From the NCBI GenBank assembly GCA_001724275.1, contig MEDZ01000010.1:62001-126000 (forward strand): a stretch of 64,000 nucleotides of DNA, in the 5' to 3' direction. Below the pieces are notes generated by a model, which was given only the letters and a program-made list of their open reading frames with translations, was not told the DNA's origin and searched no databases. The position numbers and the translations under genes are program-made. This document shows, in pieces, positions 1 through 7,895 of the stretch (within the stretch, counting starts at the first letter, position 1; every line of letters starts with the position of its first letter). This stretch comes from Gemmatimonadetes bacterium SCN 70-22 (GTDB lineage: Bacteria > Gemmatimonadota > Gemmatimonadetes > Gemmatimonadales > Gemmatimonadaceae).

Positions 1-350
1 TCGCGCAACCACACCGACGAGTCGATGGGCTGGCGATAGCGGGCGACGACCTCGTCCCAGTGCGGCGCAACATCGGCAGGGCTCGCGATCCCCGCCCCGA
101 GGTCGCGAAATCCGTTCCAAGAGGGGAGCAGCCCACCGTACACGTGGCGCACTTCGATCAGCTCGCCGAAGTGATACAGGAAGCGGCGCCACGCCGGCTC
201 CATGGCCCAGCAATGCGAGCAGATGGGATCGGTGGCGAACAGGATGGTCACCCTCGCCGGTTCCGCACCATGTGGAGACGTGCCGGCGGCGGCATATTGG
301 CTCGCGCTGCCGACAGGGAGGGTGAGGCGTGGTGACTGGGCAGGTGACAT
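1..350 (-). CDS. DsbA-family thiol oxidoreductase, partial (3' end outside window)
   Basis: The 116 visible N-terminal residues read well on the minus strand from an ATG at 350. A thioredoxin-like strand leads into a DPICSHCW segment, so the redox motif is CSHC, followed by an EPAWRRFLYHFGE helix and a GGLLPSWNGF stretch. This matches the DsbA/FrnE/YjbH-like group (PF01323-type fold), usually cytoplasmic thiol oxidoreductases or adaptors rather than periplasmic DsbA. No signal peptide is obvious; the first 30 residues are polar and may be an overlong start. The gene lies 43 bp downstream of the MarR gene on the same strand, and an operator-like site sits just before its start, so MarR control is likely. 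The remainder lies left of the window. Confidence 0.8.
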   Translation of the reverse strand, partial: MSPAQSPRLTLPVGSASQYAAAGTSPHGAEPARVTILFATDPICSHCWAMEPAWRRFLYHFGELIEVRHVYGGLLPSWNGFRDLGAGIASPADVAPHWDEVVARYRQPIDSSVWLR

Positions 351-359
351 GGGAATAAT

Positions 360-374
360 CTCTGTGCAAAGATA
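360..374 (-). promoter_or_regulatory. Second MarR-type operator-like site, before the DsbA-like start
   Basis: On the minus strand this reads TATCTTTGCACAGAG, which matches 13 of 15 bases of the site before marR (TATCTCTGCGCAGAG). The surrounding 16 bp, ATCTCTGTGCAAAGAT on the plus strand, form an imperfect palindrome. It sits 10 bp upstream of the DsbA-like start codon, so a bound repressor would cover the promoter or translation start region. Regulation by the adjacent MarR protein is inferred from the repeated motif. Confidence 0.5.
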
Positions 375-393
375 AATCGGGAAAAAAAACGGC

Positions 394-864
394 CTACGAG
401 GCGCGCGCGGGCGGCTCGATGGCAAGCGCCGCGGCTGCGTGCCCCAGCGTGCGAAGCAGGCGGACCGCCTCCTCCTTCTGCTCGAGTGAGAGTCCGCTGA
501 GTGCACGCGAGATCACGGCCGCGTGCGCGGGAAAGGCCGCGGCGATGAGCTGACGCCCGGCCCTGGTGAGGAGGACCAGGCGGGCACGTGCATCATCCGG
601 TACCGGACGCCGCTCGATGAGCGCGCGCCCTTCCAGCTTGTCGAGGACGAAGGAGAGGCCTCCGCTGGACTTGAGCACCCGTCGCTGTACCTCACCGATG
701 AGCATCGGTCCCTTGTGGTACAGCGCCTCGAGTACGCCGAACTCGCCCGGCGTGAACTGCCGCCGAGCGAGGTCGGCGTACGCGTGCGCCTCCACCGCCG
801 CGTGCGCGCGCACCAGCACGGTCCACAGTTTCAGGTCGAGGGCGCGATCGATAGCGTCGGGCAT
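394..864 (-). CDS. MarR-family transcriptional regulator
   Basis: A 156-residue winged-helix protein. The N-terminal helix LKLWTVLVRAHAAVE is followed by FTPGEFGVLEALYHKGP, a recognition region (IGEVQRRVLKSSGGLSFVLD) and the wing (IERRPVPDDARARLVLLT). It resembles the MhqR/OhrR-type branch, often repressors that respond to quinones, peroxides or thiol stress. A GTG at 924 would extend it, but that extension would translate through the palindromic operator, so the ATG at 864 is preferred. It precedes the DsbA-like gene by 43 bp. No cysteine sits near the N-terminus, so an OhrR-like cysteine switch is not apparent and the ligand is unknown. Confidence 0.88.
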   Translation of the reverse strand: MPDAIDRALDLKLWTVLVRAHAAVEAHAYADLARRQFTPGEFGVLEALYHKGPMLIGEVQRRVLKSSGGLSFVLDKLEGRALIERRPVPDDARARLVLLTRAGRQLIAAAFPAHAAVISRALSGLSLEQKEEAVRLLRTLGHAAAALAIEPPARAS

Positions 865-902
865 GGTGGTGTCGGCGGGTCTGGATCGCAAGCGGCCGAT
901 AG

Positions 903-917
903 CTCTGCGCAGAGATA
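903..917 (-). promoter_or_regulatory. Palindromic operator and -10-like element upstream of marR
   Basis: Positions 903-914 form a perfect 12-bp palindrome, CTCTGCGCAGAG, next to an AT-rich TATATAT stretch (915-921) that could be the -10 element of a minus-strand promoter for marR. The centre is about 45 bp upstream of the chosen ATG at 864. A near-copy precedes the DsbA-like gene at 360-374, which supports a shared regulator and autoregulation by MarR. Confidence 0.6.
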
Positions 918-979
918 TATACACTGCACCTCACCGTCGCAACCCCTTGGCCCCGCGTGCGCCAGTCGGGGCGAGCGAT

Positions 980-1888
980 TCAGGCGGCGGTATCGAGCGG
1001 TGCGCGCGCCGGCACCACCACTACGCTCATCGGCGCGTCGTGCAGCACGCCGCGCGACACCGACCCCTTCCACAGGCGGTCGAAGCCGCGGCGCTGGTTG
1101 GACCCGACGACGATGAGGTCGTGCCCCTGCGTGCGCGCCAGCTGCACCAGCGCGGCGTCGACGCGCCCGATGTTGGGCTCCAGGTGCAACTCCATCGTCG
1201 GCAGCGCGCCGTGCACCCCGGCCAGCCGCTGGAGCTCGTACCAGAGCCCCGCCCGCGTCTTCGGGAGCAGCTCGACCCCTCCCCCCTCGCCCTCGGCGCC
1301 GAAGCGCCGGTTCTCGAGCCCGGGGTGGACGACCCAGCACACCGTCAGCTGCATGTTCCCGGCGCGGGCGAAGTCGCTGGCCCAGGTGAGCGCCGCCGCC
1401 GCCGAGGGGCCGACATCGAAGGCGACCAGGACGCGCAGCGGGCGCTCGTCCGCCGCCCAGGCGCGCCAGGGCGCCTCGTCGCGAACCACGAGCACGGGCT
1501 TGGTGGACTGCATCGCCACCCGCTCCGATACGCTCCCCAGGATCAGCCGCTCGAGCCGGGAGCGCCCCACGGCGCCCAGCACCACGAGCTCGACATCGTC
1601 GCCCTCGGCCCGGCGCGCGATCGCGAAATCGGGGACGGACGGGTCGAGGTGCCCCGTGACCGAGACGCCGAGCGCACGCAGCCGGTCGACTTCCGCCTGG
1701 AGCGAGCTCGCCGTCAGCTCACCCACGGGGATGGGCTGCGGCGGAAACTCGGACTCGCCCAGTGCCGGTGCGCGCCGCCCGCTGGCGCAGATGAGCTCCA
1801 GGGAAGTCCCGTTGCGCATGGCCAGCTGGGCGGCGACGGTCGCCGCCGCCACTGCATGGGACGAAAGGTCGGTTCCGCAAACGATCAT
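980..1888 (-). CDS. Tandem-domain universal stress protein (UspA family)
   Basis: 302 residues with two Usp domains in tandem. The first begins MIVCGTDLSSHAV and carries the nucleotide-binding loop as GAVGRSRLERLILGS. The second begins RVLVAFDVGPSAAAAL and carries VVGSNQRRGFDRLWKGSVS. Both fit the G-x2-G-x9-G-S/T pattern of ATP-binding Usp proteins, so ATP binding and a role in stress resistance are expected from the family; the actual function here is unknown. A second, separate tandem Usp gene lies 63 bp upstream on the same strand, so the two may be co-transcribed. Confidence 0.9.
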   Translation of the reverse strand: MIVCGTDLSSHAVAAATVAAQLAMRNGTSLELICASGRRAPALGESEFPPQPIPVGELTASSLQAEVDRLRALGVSVTGHLDPSVPDFAIARRAEGDDVELVVLGAVGRSRLERLILGSVSERVAMQSTKPVLVVRDEAPWRAWAADERPLRVLVAFDVGPSAAAALTWASDFARAGNMQLTVCWVVHPGLENRRFGAEGEGGGVELLPKTRAGLWYELQRLAGVHGALPTMELHLEPNIGRVDAALVQLARTQGHDLIVVGSNQRRGFDRLWKGSVSRGVLHDAPMSVVVVPARAPLDTAA

Positions 1889-1951
1889 GTCGGCATTCCT
1901 CGATTAGATGTCGCGCAGGGCGCGGGTCACGAGCGCTGGCTCCAATGTGGC

Positions 1952-2899
1952 CTACGGCACGTACACGAGCACGGGGACGGCGGCTCCCCGCACGACCTTG
2001 TCGGTCACGCTCCCCAGGAGCGCCCGGCGCGCGGGGCCACGCCCGTGCGATGCCATCGCGATGAGCCGTGCGTCGATGGCATGCGCGTACTCCAGGATCC
2101 CCCCGGCGGGGCTGTCGTGCACCACCACGTGGGTCGTGACGCGCACGCCGCGCTCGCGCAGGCGCCTCGCCACTTCGTGCAAGCTCCGCGTCGCCGCGTC
2201 GCGCGTGGCGTCGAGCAGGTCGGGCGATGGCGCGTACGCCCGCGCGGCCGCCGACGCCGTCGCGACGTCGAGCGCCGAGGGGGGAGGGAGCAGATGCGCC
2301 TGCGAGACGACGGTGAGCAGGTGGTACGTGGCCTGGTCACCGGCGAGTGCCAGCGCGTCCGAGAGGATCACCTCGCTCTCGTCGAACTCCTCGTACGAGG
2401 CGATCGGGATGAGGACGTCGCCGAATAACGCCTCCTCCTCGAGCGGGGTCGCGCTCGACAGGTCGCGGAGGAGGAGGACCGGGACGGGCGACATGCGGAC
2501 CAGCCGATCGGCGACGCTCCCGAGCCACATGCGGCTCGCCCCCGAACGGCCGTGCGTCGTCATGACCACCAGTTCGTAGTCGCCCCCCTTGAGCTGTGCC
2601 GCGATGCGCTCGGCCGCGTCGCCTTCGAGCAACGTGGCCCTGGTCGGCATGCCACCCGACATCGCCGCCAGGCGTTCGCCCAGTGACTCGACCAGCGCCT
2701 TGTCCCAGGCCAGCCGGTCGTGGTCCAGGCGCGTGTCGCGCACCGGGGCACTACCGATCCGGAGCGGATCCAGCGCCGGCGCGCTGACGGTGACAGTCTC
2801 GACCCCTGCCGCACCACGCCGTCGGGCGATGGCGAAGGCGATGGGGAGCGCGGTCTCGGACAGGCTGGAGCCGTCGATCGGGACGAGGATGGTCTTCAT
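1952..2899 (-). CDS. Tandem-domain universal stress protein (UspA family)
   Basis: 315 residues. The ATG at 2899 is chosen because GAGGAG sits 5-10 bp upstream and the protein then begins MKTILVPIDGSSLSE, a classic Usp start. Both domains keep the nucleotide loop: HGRSGASRMWLGSVAD in the first and HGRGPARRALLGSVTD in the second. The two tandem-Usp genes are diverged, so this is not a recent duplication. Cytoplasmic, probably ATP-binding; the stress signal is unknown. It carries the only clear TTA leucine codon noticed in a confident gene outside the GTTAGG context (near 2423). Confidence 0.92.
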   Translation of the reverse strand: MKTILVPIDGSSLSETALPIAFAIARRRGAAGVETVTVSAPALDPLRIGSAPVRDTRLDHDRLAWDKALVESLGERLAAMSGGMPTRATLLEGDAAERIAAQLKGGDYELVVMTTHGRSGASRMWLGSVADRLVRMSPVPVLLLRDLSSATPLEEEALFGDVLIPIASYEEFDESEVILSDALALAGDQATYHLLTVVSQAHLLPPPSALDVATASAAARAYAPSPDLLDATRDAATRSLHEVARRLRERGVRVTTHVVVHDSPAGGILEYAHAIDARLIAMASHGRGPARRALLGSVTDKVVRGAAVPVLVYVP

Positions 2900-3056
2900 G
2901 CGCTCCTCATGGTGGAAGGGGTTCACTCTCTCGCCGCCGCGCCGCCCCCCACAGGTGAGCGGTGGTGCGCCAACGGCACTGTCGCCTATACAAACTGGAC
3001 CGCTGCACGCCGCGGCGCAGTCGTCCAAAGCGCTACGCGAGGGTGAGACTTCCCAC

Positions 3057-3092
3057 TCTCGTCTTCTCGTCTTCTCGTCTTCTCGTCTTCTC
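3057..3092. repeat. Octamer tandem repeat (TCTCGTCT)n after prfC
   Basis: About 4.5 copies of an 8-bp unit TCTCGTCT (GAAGACGA on the other strand) end exactly at the stop codon of prfC (3093). The same octamer array recurs at 44303-44333. It is non-coding here and its function is unknown. Confidence 0.85.
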
Positions 3093-4700
3093 CTACCTCG
3101 GTGTCTCGAAAAACGTCACCGACGACTCCCGCTCCAGCGCCCATCGCATCCCCCAGGAGTCCTCGAACAGGACGAGCGGATTGCCGGCGGCGTCGTAGAG
3201 GATCGTGCGGCCGCGCTCGCTCCCCACGCGCTGGATCGCCTCCTTGGGACCCGTCACCCAGCGCGGATATCGTCCGGCGATCTTCTCCAGCCGGCAGCGC
3301 ACGCCGTACTCGTGTTCGAGCCGGTGGAGCATGACGTCGAACTGCAGCATCCCCACTGCTCCGATCAGCGGCGTGGGGCCGGACACCTCGGTGGGGGAGG
3401 TGAAGAAGACTTGCGCCGCCCCTTCCTCCGTGAGCTGCCGCAGCCCGGCGTCGAGCTGCTTGCGCTTCATGGGGTCGATGAGGATCACGCGGGCGAAGTG
3501 CTCGGGGGGGAAGCGCGGGATGCCCTTGAACTCGAGCGTCCCTTCCTCGGCCAGCGTGTCGCCGATGCGCAGGTTCCCGCGGTCGATCACGCCGATCACG
3601 TCGCCGGGCCACGCTTCTTCCACCGCCGTGCGCTCGCGCGCCATGAACTGCTGCGGGGCCGACAGCCGCAAGCGCTTCCCGGTGCGCACGAGCCCCACCT
3701 CCATCCCGGCCGCGAAGTGTCCGGAGCAGACGCGCACGAAGGCCACGCGGTCGCGGTGCCGCGGGTCCATGTTCGCCTGGATCTTGAAGACAAAACCGGT
3801 GAAGCGCCGGTCGGTGGGCTCGATCGGGCCCTCGCTGCTCTCGCGAGGGAGCGGAGGAGGGGAGAGCTCCAAGAACTCCCGCAGGAACGGCTCCACGCCG
3901 AAGTTGGTCAGCGCGCTCCCGAAGAAGACGGGGGAGAGCTCGCCCTGCAGAATGGCGTCACGGTCGAACGGGTGGCCGGCGGCGTCCAGCAACTCGATGT
4001 CGTGCAGGAGTTGCGCGTAAGGGGTATCGCCCAACGCCTCGCGCGTCGACTCGCCATGGAGCGAGAGGACGCGTTCGACGGCACGCGTCGCCCCGTGGTG
4101 CTCGTCCTTGCCGAACAGGTGGATCCGGTCGCGACGCCGATCGTACACCCCGACGAAGGCGTTCCCGTCGAAGATCGGCCAGGTGACGGGGTGGCACCGG
4201 ATCCCGAGGTCACTCTCGACGTCGCTCACCAGCTTGAGCGAATCCTCGCCCACCCGGTCGCACTTGTTCACGAAGGTGAAGATCGGGGTCCGGCGCTTCT
4301 TGCAGACCTCGAACAGCTGGCGCGTCCGCTCTTCCACCCCCTTGCGGTTGTCGAGGAGCATGACGGCGCTGTCGGCGGCGACGAGCGTACGGAAGGTGTC
4401 CTCCGAGAAGTCCTCGTGCCCCGGCGTGTCGAGCAGGTTGACCGCGAACCCCTCGTACTCGAACTGCATCACGCTCGAGGTGACGGAGATCCCGCGCTCC
4501 TGCTCCAGCTTCATCCAGTCCGAGGTAGCGTGACGCTCGGCGCGGCGCGACTTGACCGAGCCGGCCAGGTGGATCGCCCCACCGTAGAGCAGGAGCTTCT
4601 CGGTGAGCGTCGTCTTTCCGGCGTCGGGGTGGCTGATGATGGCGAAGGTTCGCCGGCGGGCGACCTGCGCGGCGAGGTCGGCGGGAGCGACAGAGGACAT
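3093..4700 (-). CDS. prfC: Peptide chain release factor 3 (RF3)
   Basis: 535 residues, the usual RF3 length. It is a translational GTPase that recycles RF1/RF2 from the ribosome after peptide release. The G1 loop SHPDAGKTTL is at about residues 23-32, G3 is DTPGHEDF and G4 is NKCD (commonly NKLD). RF3-specific stretches include GGAIHLAGSVKSRR, the switch region QERGISVTSSVMQFEY, and a C-terminal domain with PVIFGSAL- and FPPEHFA-like blocks. The stop codon abuts the octamer repeat. Neighbouring genes are unrelated, and the long spacer on the start side suggests its own promoter. Confidence 0.97.
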   Translation of the reverse strand: MSSVAPADLAAQVARRRTFAIISHPDAGKTTLTEKLLLYGGAIHLAGSVKSRRAERHATSDWMKLEQERGISVTSSVMQFEYEGFAVNLLDTPGHEDFSEDTFRTLVAADSAVMLLDNRKGVEERTRQLFEVCKKRRTPIFTFVNKCDRVGEDSLKLVSDVESDLGIRCHPVTWPIFDGNAFVGVYDRRRDRIHLFGKDEHHGATRAVERVLSLHGESTREALGDTPYAQLLHDIELLDAAGHPFDRDAILQGELSPVFFGSALTNFGVEPFLREFLELSPPPLPRESSEGPIEPTDRRFTGFVFKIQANMDPRHRDRVAFVRVCSGHFAAGMEVGLVRTGKRLRLSAPQQFMARERTAVEEAWPGDVIGVIDRGNLRIGDTLAEEGTLEFKGIPRFPPEHFARVILIDPMKRKQLDAGLRQLTEEGAAQVFFTSPTEVSGPTPLIGAVGMLQFDVMLHRLEHEYGVRCRLEKIAGRYPRWVTGPKEAIQRVGSERGRTILYDAAGNPLVLFEDSWGMRWALERESSVTFFETPR

Positions 4701-5004
4701 CCACCAAAGTTAGTCGGTCATCGCCCCGGACCATCGCGCCTGGCGCACCTTCGCACCTCGCTCCACCCCCCTTGCGCCATCCCCGGCCCCATCTCTCGCG
4801 CCATCCCGTGTGCCACGCGTCGCGCCACCCCTCGCTTCGCCCCTCGCTCCGCCCCTCGCGCCACCCTTCGCATGACCCTTCGCCTGCGACGCAGTGCACT
4901 TCGCCGTCCTCCCGCCGCGCTTTCCCCCGCCGGCGCGTATAATCTGCCGGGTGCGCCCCCCCGAGGCGTGTCCTCTCGCCCGTCACTGCCAGACCGGAGC
5001 CACC
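4701..5004. other. Intergenic spacer with degenerate C-rich repeats
   Basis: A 304-bp spacer between divergent prfC and the S9 peptidase gene. From about 4750 to 4890 it is low-complexity, with imperfect 10-12 bp units resembling CGCCCCTCGCT and CGCGCCACCC. A -10-like TATAAT (4938-4943, in GCGTATAATCTG) sits about 60 bp before the peptidase start and is the best promoter candidate. No convincing small gene was seen. Confidence 0.5.
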
Positions 5005-7665
5005 ATGCCCCACTCGCCCGTTCGTTTCCTCCGTCGGCGCGCCGCCGCCGCACTCCTCACCCTGGCGGCGCCCCTCGCCGTCGCTGCGCAGCAGGGAGGG
5101 GACCAGTCCTGGCACCCCCGCGAGGTGCTGGCCAAGGAGACGTACGTCACCCCGCCGCCGTCGATCGCGAAGCTCGTCACCGCTCCGCGGCAGAACCAGA
5201 CGCCGCTGACCGACCTGAGCCCCGACCGGACGCACTTCATGCGCCTGGTGTCCGATGGGCTCCCCTCGGTGCAGCTGTTCGGGAAGCCGCATTACTACTT
5301 CGCCGGGTTGCAGGTGGATTACCAGGCGAACCGCGCGCGCGCCCTCACCAACCGGGGGGCGGCGGCCATCGCCGTGGTCGAGGCGGCGAGCGGGAAGACG
5401 ACGACCATCGAGGCGCCGCGCGGCGCGACGATCGCCTCGCCCGCGTGGTCGCCCGACGGGTCGCGCATCGCCTTCCTGGCCCTCTTCCCCGATGCCACGC
5501 GGCTGTACGTGGCCGACGTCGCCACGGGAAAGGCGCGGCAGCTGACGGCGGCCCCGCTGCTCGCGACGCTGGTGACCACCGTGGACTGGACCGCCAACGG
5601 GGCCAGGGTGGCCGCGGTCCTCATCCCCGACGGGCGCAAGGCGGAGCCGAAGCGCCCGCCCATCGAGACCGGCCCCCTCGTGCGCCTGACGGACGCGCAG
5701 AAGAACAAGACGCGCACCTATGCCTCGCTCCTGCGCGACCAGTTCGAGAAGGACCAGATGGAGTACTACGTCACCGGGCAGCTGGCCACGATCGACGTCA
5801 AGTCGGGAGCGGTGAACCGGCTCGGCGCGCCGGCGATGATCGCCGCCGTCGATCCGTCGGGCGACGGGAAGTACTTCCGCGTCACGAAGCTGGAGAAGCC
5901 GTTCTCGTACATCGTGCAGTACAACAACTTCGCCCAGCGCGAGGAGCTGTGGGATGCCTCGGGGGCGGTGGTGGCCACGCTCGTCACGCGCGCGCTGCGC
6001 GAGGGCGACACGCCGGTCGCCGACGGGCCGACCGCTTCCGAGGCGTCGGACACGGCGCGGCGGAACTTCGGGTGGCTGCCTAACGGCGGCGGCCTCTACT
6101 TCCTCAAGCAGGACCCGGCACCGGCGCGCACCAACGGCGCCGACACGGCCGACGCCCCCCGAGGAGGCCCGCAGGCGAACGCGCGGCGCAAGGACCGGCT
6201 CTTCGCCTGGGCCCCGCCGTTCACCGCGGGGAGCGAGAAGCTCCTCCACGAGAGCGACACGCGCATGGCCGGCGTCCTCTTCGCCGAGGACGCGAAGCTG
6301 GCCTTCATCGCCGAGAACGCCAACGGCTTCGGCCACGTGTACGCCACGTACTTCGACGAGCCCGGGAAGCGCTACACGCTCTGGCGCCTGCGCGGGCTCA
6401 CCGCGAGCGTGGGGCGCCGCGGTGGCTTCTTCGGCGGCGGGCGCGGGGGGACGGGCGCCGACTCCCTCACCTTCTACCAGAATCCCGGCGACCTCATGGT
6501 GCGTCGCGGCAAGCTGGGCGGCGACGTGGCGATGATCTCGAGCGACGGCGCATACGCCTTCTTCGAGGGAACCCGCCACTTCAAGGACTGGCAGTCGCAG
6601 GCCCCGCGTGGCTTCGTCGACAAGGTCGAGATCAGGACCGGGAACAAGACCCGCCTGTTCGAGGGGGCGGCCGACGTGTACGAGTCGGTCACCGCGTCGC
6701 TCGACGACGACTTCACCAGGGCGGTCATCACCCGCGAGTCGCCGACGATGGTCCCCAACACCTACGTGCGCGACATCGCCCGCGGCACGCTGACCCCGCT
6801 GACCCGCAATACCGACCTCACCCCGGAGTTCACCAACGCGATCCGCAAGCGCGTGCAGGTCACCCGCGCCGACGGGATCACCTTCATGGTGAACGTGACG
6901 CTGCCGCAGGATTACCGTGCCGGCACCCGGCTCCCGGCGATGCTCTGGCTGTACCCGTACGAGTTCACCGACCAGTCGGGCTACGACCGGACCCTACGCA
7001 CCGAGAACATCAATCGCTTCCCGCAGGCGGGGCCGCGGACCATCGAATACCTCGTCACCCAGGGGTACCTGGTGGCCAACTTCTCCCCGCCGGTGATCGG
7101 GAGCCAGGGGCGGATGAACGACAACTACGTCACCGACCTGCAGAAGAACCTCGCCGCCGTCATCGACGAACTCGACCGGCAGGGGTGGATCGACCGTACC
7201 AAGCTCGCCATCGGCGGCCACAGCTACGGCGCCTTCACCACGGTCAACGCGCTGGTGCACACGCCGTACTTCAAGGCGGGGATTGCCGGCGACGGGATGT
7301 ACAACCGCACGCTGACGCCGAGTGGCTTCCAGAGCGAGCGGCGCGACTTCTGGGAGGGGCAGCAGACCTACCTCGAGATGTCGCCCTTCTTCAAGGCCGA
7401 CCAGCTCACCGGCGCCCTCCTGATGTACCACAGCATCGAGGACCAGAACGTGGGGACGGCGCCGATCTCGTCGGAGCGGATGCTCCACGCCCTCGAAGGG
7501 CTGGGGAAGACGGCGTCGCTGTACATGTACCCATACGAGGACCACGGCCCGGCCACCAGGGAGACGCTCCTCGACCAGTGGGCGCGCTGGACGGCCTGGC
7601 TCGACGTGTACGTGAAGGAGGGAGAGAAGAAGCCGCTGAAGGAGCAAAAGCCGGTGTCGGAGTAG
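5005..7665 (+). CDS. Secreted S9-family (prolyl oligopeptidase) serine peptidase
   Basis: 886 residues from the ATG at 5005, chosen because it gives a signal peptide: an RRR n-region, an ALLTLAAPLAVAAQ core, and cleavage after AQQ. The middle of the protein is beta-propeller-like, with WSPDGSRIAFLA repeats. The C-terminal alpha/beta-hydrolase domain carries GGHSYGAF with nucleophile Ser about 740, acid Asp about 813 (SIEDQN) and His about 847 (YEDHGP). It probably trims peptides in the periplasm; the layout resembles the glutamyl-endopeptidase/acyl-peptide-hydrolase branch. An insertion rich in Gly/Arg (GFFGGGRGGTG) sits around residue 475. A GC-rich hairpin follows the stop, so it is likely transcribed alone. 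Confidence 0.92.
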   Translation: MPHSPVRFLRRRAAAALLTLAAPLAVAAQQGGDQSWHPREVLAKETYVTPPPSIAKLVTAPRQNQTPLTDLSPDRTHFMRLVSDGLPSVQLFGKPHYYFAGLQVDYQANRARALTNRGAAAIAVVEAASGKTTTIEAPRGATIASPAWSPDGSRIAFLALFPDATRLYVADVATGKARQLTAAPLLATLVTTVDWTANGARVAAVLIPDGRKAEPKRPPIETGPLVRLTDAQKNKTRTYASLLRDQFEKDQMEYYVTGQLATIDVKSGAVNRLGAPAMIAAVDPSGDGKYFRVTKLEKPFSYIVQYNNFAQREELWDASGAVVATLVTRALREGDTPVADGPTASEASDTARRNFGWLPNGGGLYFLKQDPAPARTNGADTADAPRGGPQANARRKDRLFAWAPPFTAGSEKLLHESDTRMAGVLFAEDAKLAFIAENANGFGHVYATYFDEPGKRYTLWRLRGLTASVGRRGGFFGGGRGGTGADSLTFYQNPGDLMVRRGKLGGDVAMISSDGAYAFFEGTRHFKDWQSQAPRGFVDKVEIRTGNKTRLFEGAADVYESVTASLDDDFTRAVITRESPTMVPNTYVRDIARGTLTPLTRNTDLTPEFTNAIRKRVQVTRADGITFMVNVTLPQDYRAGTRLPAMLWLYPYEFTDQSGYDRTLRTENINRFPQAGPRTIEYLVTQGYLVANFSPPVIGSQGRMNDNYVTDLQKNLAAVIDELDRQGWIDRTKLAIGGHSYGAFTTVNALVHTPYFKAGIAGDGMYNRTLTPSGFQSERRDFWEGQQTYLEMSPFFKADQLTGALLMYHSIEDQNVGTAPISSERMLHALEGLGKTASLYMYPYEDHGPATRETLLDQWARWTAWLDVYVKEGEKKPLKEQKPVSE

Positions 7666-7675
7666 GGACGGAACG

Positions 7676-7694
7676 TGGGAGACGGGAGATGGGA
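7676..7694. repeat. Heptamer repeat GGGAGAC/T after the peptidase gene
   Basis: Imperfect GGGAGAC-GGGAGAT-GGGAG repeat just after the stop at 7665. The same heptamer family appears at 13908-13930 and in degenerate form at 52165-52200, each time just beyond a stop codon. Confidence 0.6.
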
Positions 7695-7698
7695 GGGC

Positions 7699-7721
7699 GG
7701 GGGGCGCCGGCGGCGCCTCCC
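7699..7721 (+). terminator. GC-rich hairpin terminator candidate
   Basis: A 10-bp stem (one G-T pair) with a GGC loop, in the GGGGGCGCC/GGCGCCTCC region, followed by TTTT at 7724-7727. It is positioned 33 bp after the peptidase stop. Confidence 0.55.
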
Positions 7722-7895
7722 GCACTTTTCATCTTTGCCGCGGCTTTTCATCGGATCCGTTGTGTCCGCCTGCGCGTGCGGGCATGATGCCGAGTCGCAA
7801 CGCTCACTTTGCAGACCGCGTAGCAGGAAGGGCCCTCCAGGCCGGGACGTGCATGCGGTTGGTGGAGGAGCAGCCTTCCGATCCAACCGTACTCC

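Noticed and set aside
7722-7895. Riboswitch or leader RNA before the first efflux operon
   Set aside because: Some purine-rich stems were seen, but no known riboswitch core could be matched with confidence.
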